Origin: Peromyscus leucopus | Taxonomy: Eukaryota > Chordata > Mammalia > Rodentia > Cricetidae | DNA length: 64,000 nucleotides | Direction: 5' to 3' | NCBI RefSeq assembly: GCF_004664715.2 | Contig: NC_051069.1 | Coordinates: 1-64,000 of the forward strand | In this document: one piece after another, positions 63,716 through 64,000 of the stretch | Layout: every line of letters begins with the position of its first letter | How positions within the stretch are numbered: the stretch's first letter is position 1 | The notes under the pieces: generated by a model | What the model was told of the DNA's origin: nothing | Database searches by the model: none | Seen by the model: only the letters and a program-made list of their open reading frames with translations | Position numbers and translations under genes: made by a program

Positions 63716-64000
63716 GAAACAGTTGTAAGAAGCAACAGACACAAGCCTTGGGCAGGGACTCAATCTCATTTCTAGAGTACCATATTATATGTCTAACTTG
63801 CAACAAAGAATTATGAGCTATATAAAGAATCAAAACCTTTGCCTAAAAAAAAAATAGTAATCATTGGAAGCTATGCCTGGGGAGGTCTAGATAGATTCTG
63901 GACTTGCTACACAAAGGCAATAAAACAGCTACTTAAAACATACTCAGAGTGAAGGGAAACCAAATTCAACAAACAGGAAATATCAACAGAAAGACAGAAA

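Larger units (their letters stand above)
60131..64000 (-). other. RFX7: RFX7 upstream intron (partial)
   Basis: From the acceptor at 60131 to the window end there is no recognisable exon. It holds the L1 insertion above, a minus-strand B1 at 61535-61655, plus-strand B1 copies at 62276-62425 and 63540-63715, and otherwise AT-rich unique sequence. Confidence 0.8.

Noticed and set aside
60131..64000. A further upstream RFX7 exon ('EVYDEYK')
   Set aside because: No matching sequence with splice sites was found on the minus strand.

Overview
The window is mammalian nuclear DNA from a rodent. It is dense in B1, B2, B3/B4 and ID SINEs, rodent LINE-1 and rodent LTR fragments, and its one large coding exon reads clearly as RFX7. 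The B1 form (GC-rich head, 'gcagagccaggcggatctc', 'ggaaaggcgcaaagctac') looks like a cricetid rodent such as a hamster, vole or deer mouse. That placement is an inference.

Right part (about 45.3-64.0 kb): the 3' portion of RFX7 on the minus strand. Five coding exons are visible, at 60014-60130, 58240-58324, 57031-57238, 52867-53162 and 48248-51514. They join in frame to about 1,323 residues: most of the winged-helix DNA-binding domain, an ankyrin-binding PxLPxL motif, a conserved segment, a basic Gln/Lys-rich linker and the long Ser/Thr/Pro-rich C-terminal region. The start codon and first exons lie beyond 64,000. A SINE-free stretch of about 3 kb after the stop (48247 to about 45310) is best read as the 3' UTR.

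The most notable sequence-level observation is the intron between the two DNA-binding-domain exons (58325-60013). It starts ATATCCTTT, ends in AC and carries CCTTAAC 11 nt before its end, so it is a U12-type AT-AC intron of the minor spliceosome.

Left part (1 to about 45.3 kb): downstream intergenic DNA with no convincing coding exon. In human and mouse NEDD4 lies downstream of RFX7 on the same strand, but no NEDD4 exon was recognised here. The features of interest are: an orphan CpG-rich promoter-like segment (about 20.4-21.95 kb) with YY1-like, E-box and CRE-like motifs; a tandem pair of CTCF-like sites at 25.07-25.14 kb; a LINE-1 3' end (10.8-14.57 kb) split by a B1 and by a 1.65-kb LTR-like insertion with a 6-bp target duplication; a complete 2.43-kb non-coding endogenous retroviral element (36513-38942) with two LTRs, a polypurine tract, a 5-bp target duplication, an internal duplication and a five-unit 66-bp tandem repeat; a solo LTR (35681-36264) that splits a B1; and several recurring LTR-like families. 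Most open reading frames in this part run through SINEs or simple repeats and were rejected. All repeat boundaries are estimates made by eye.
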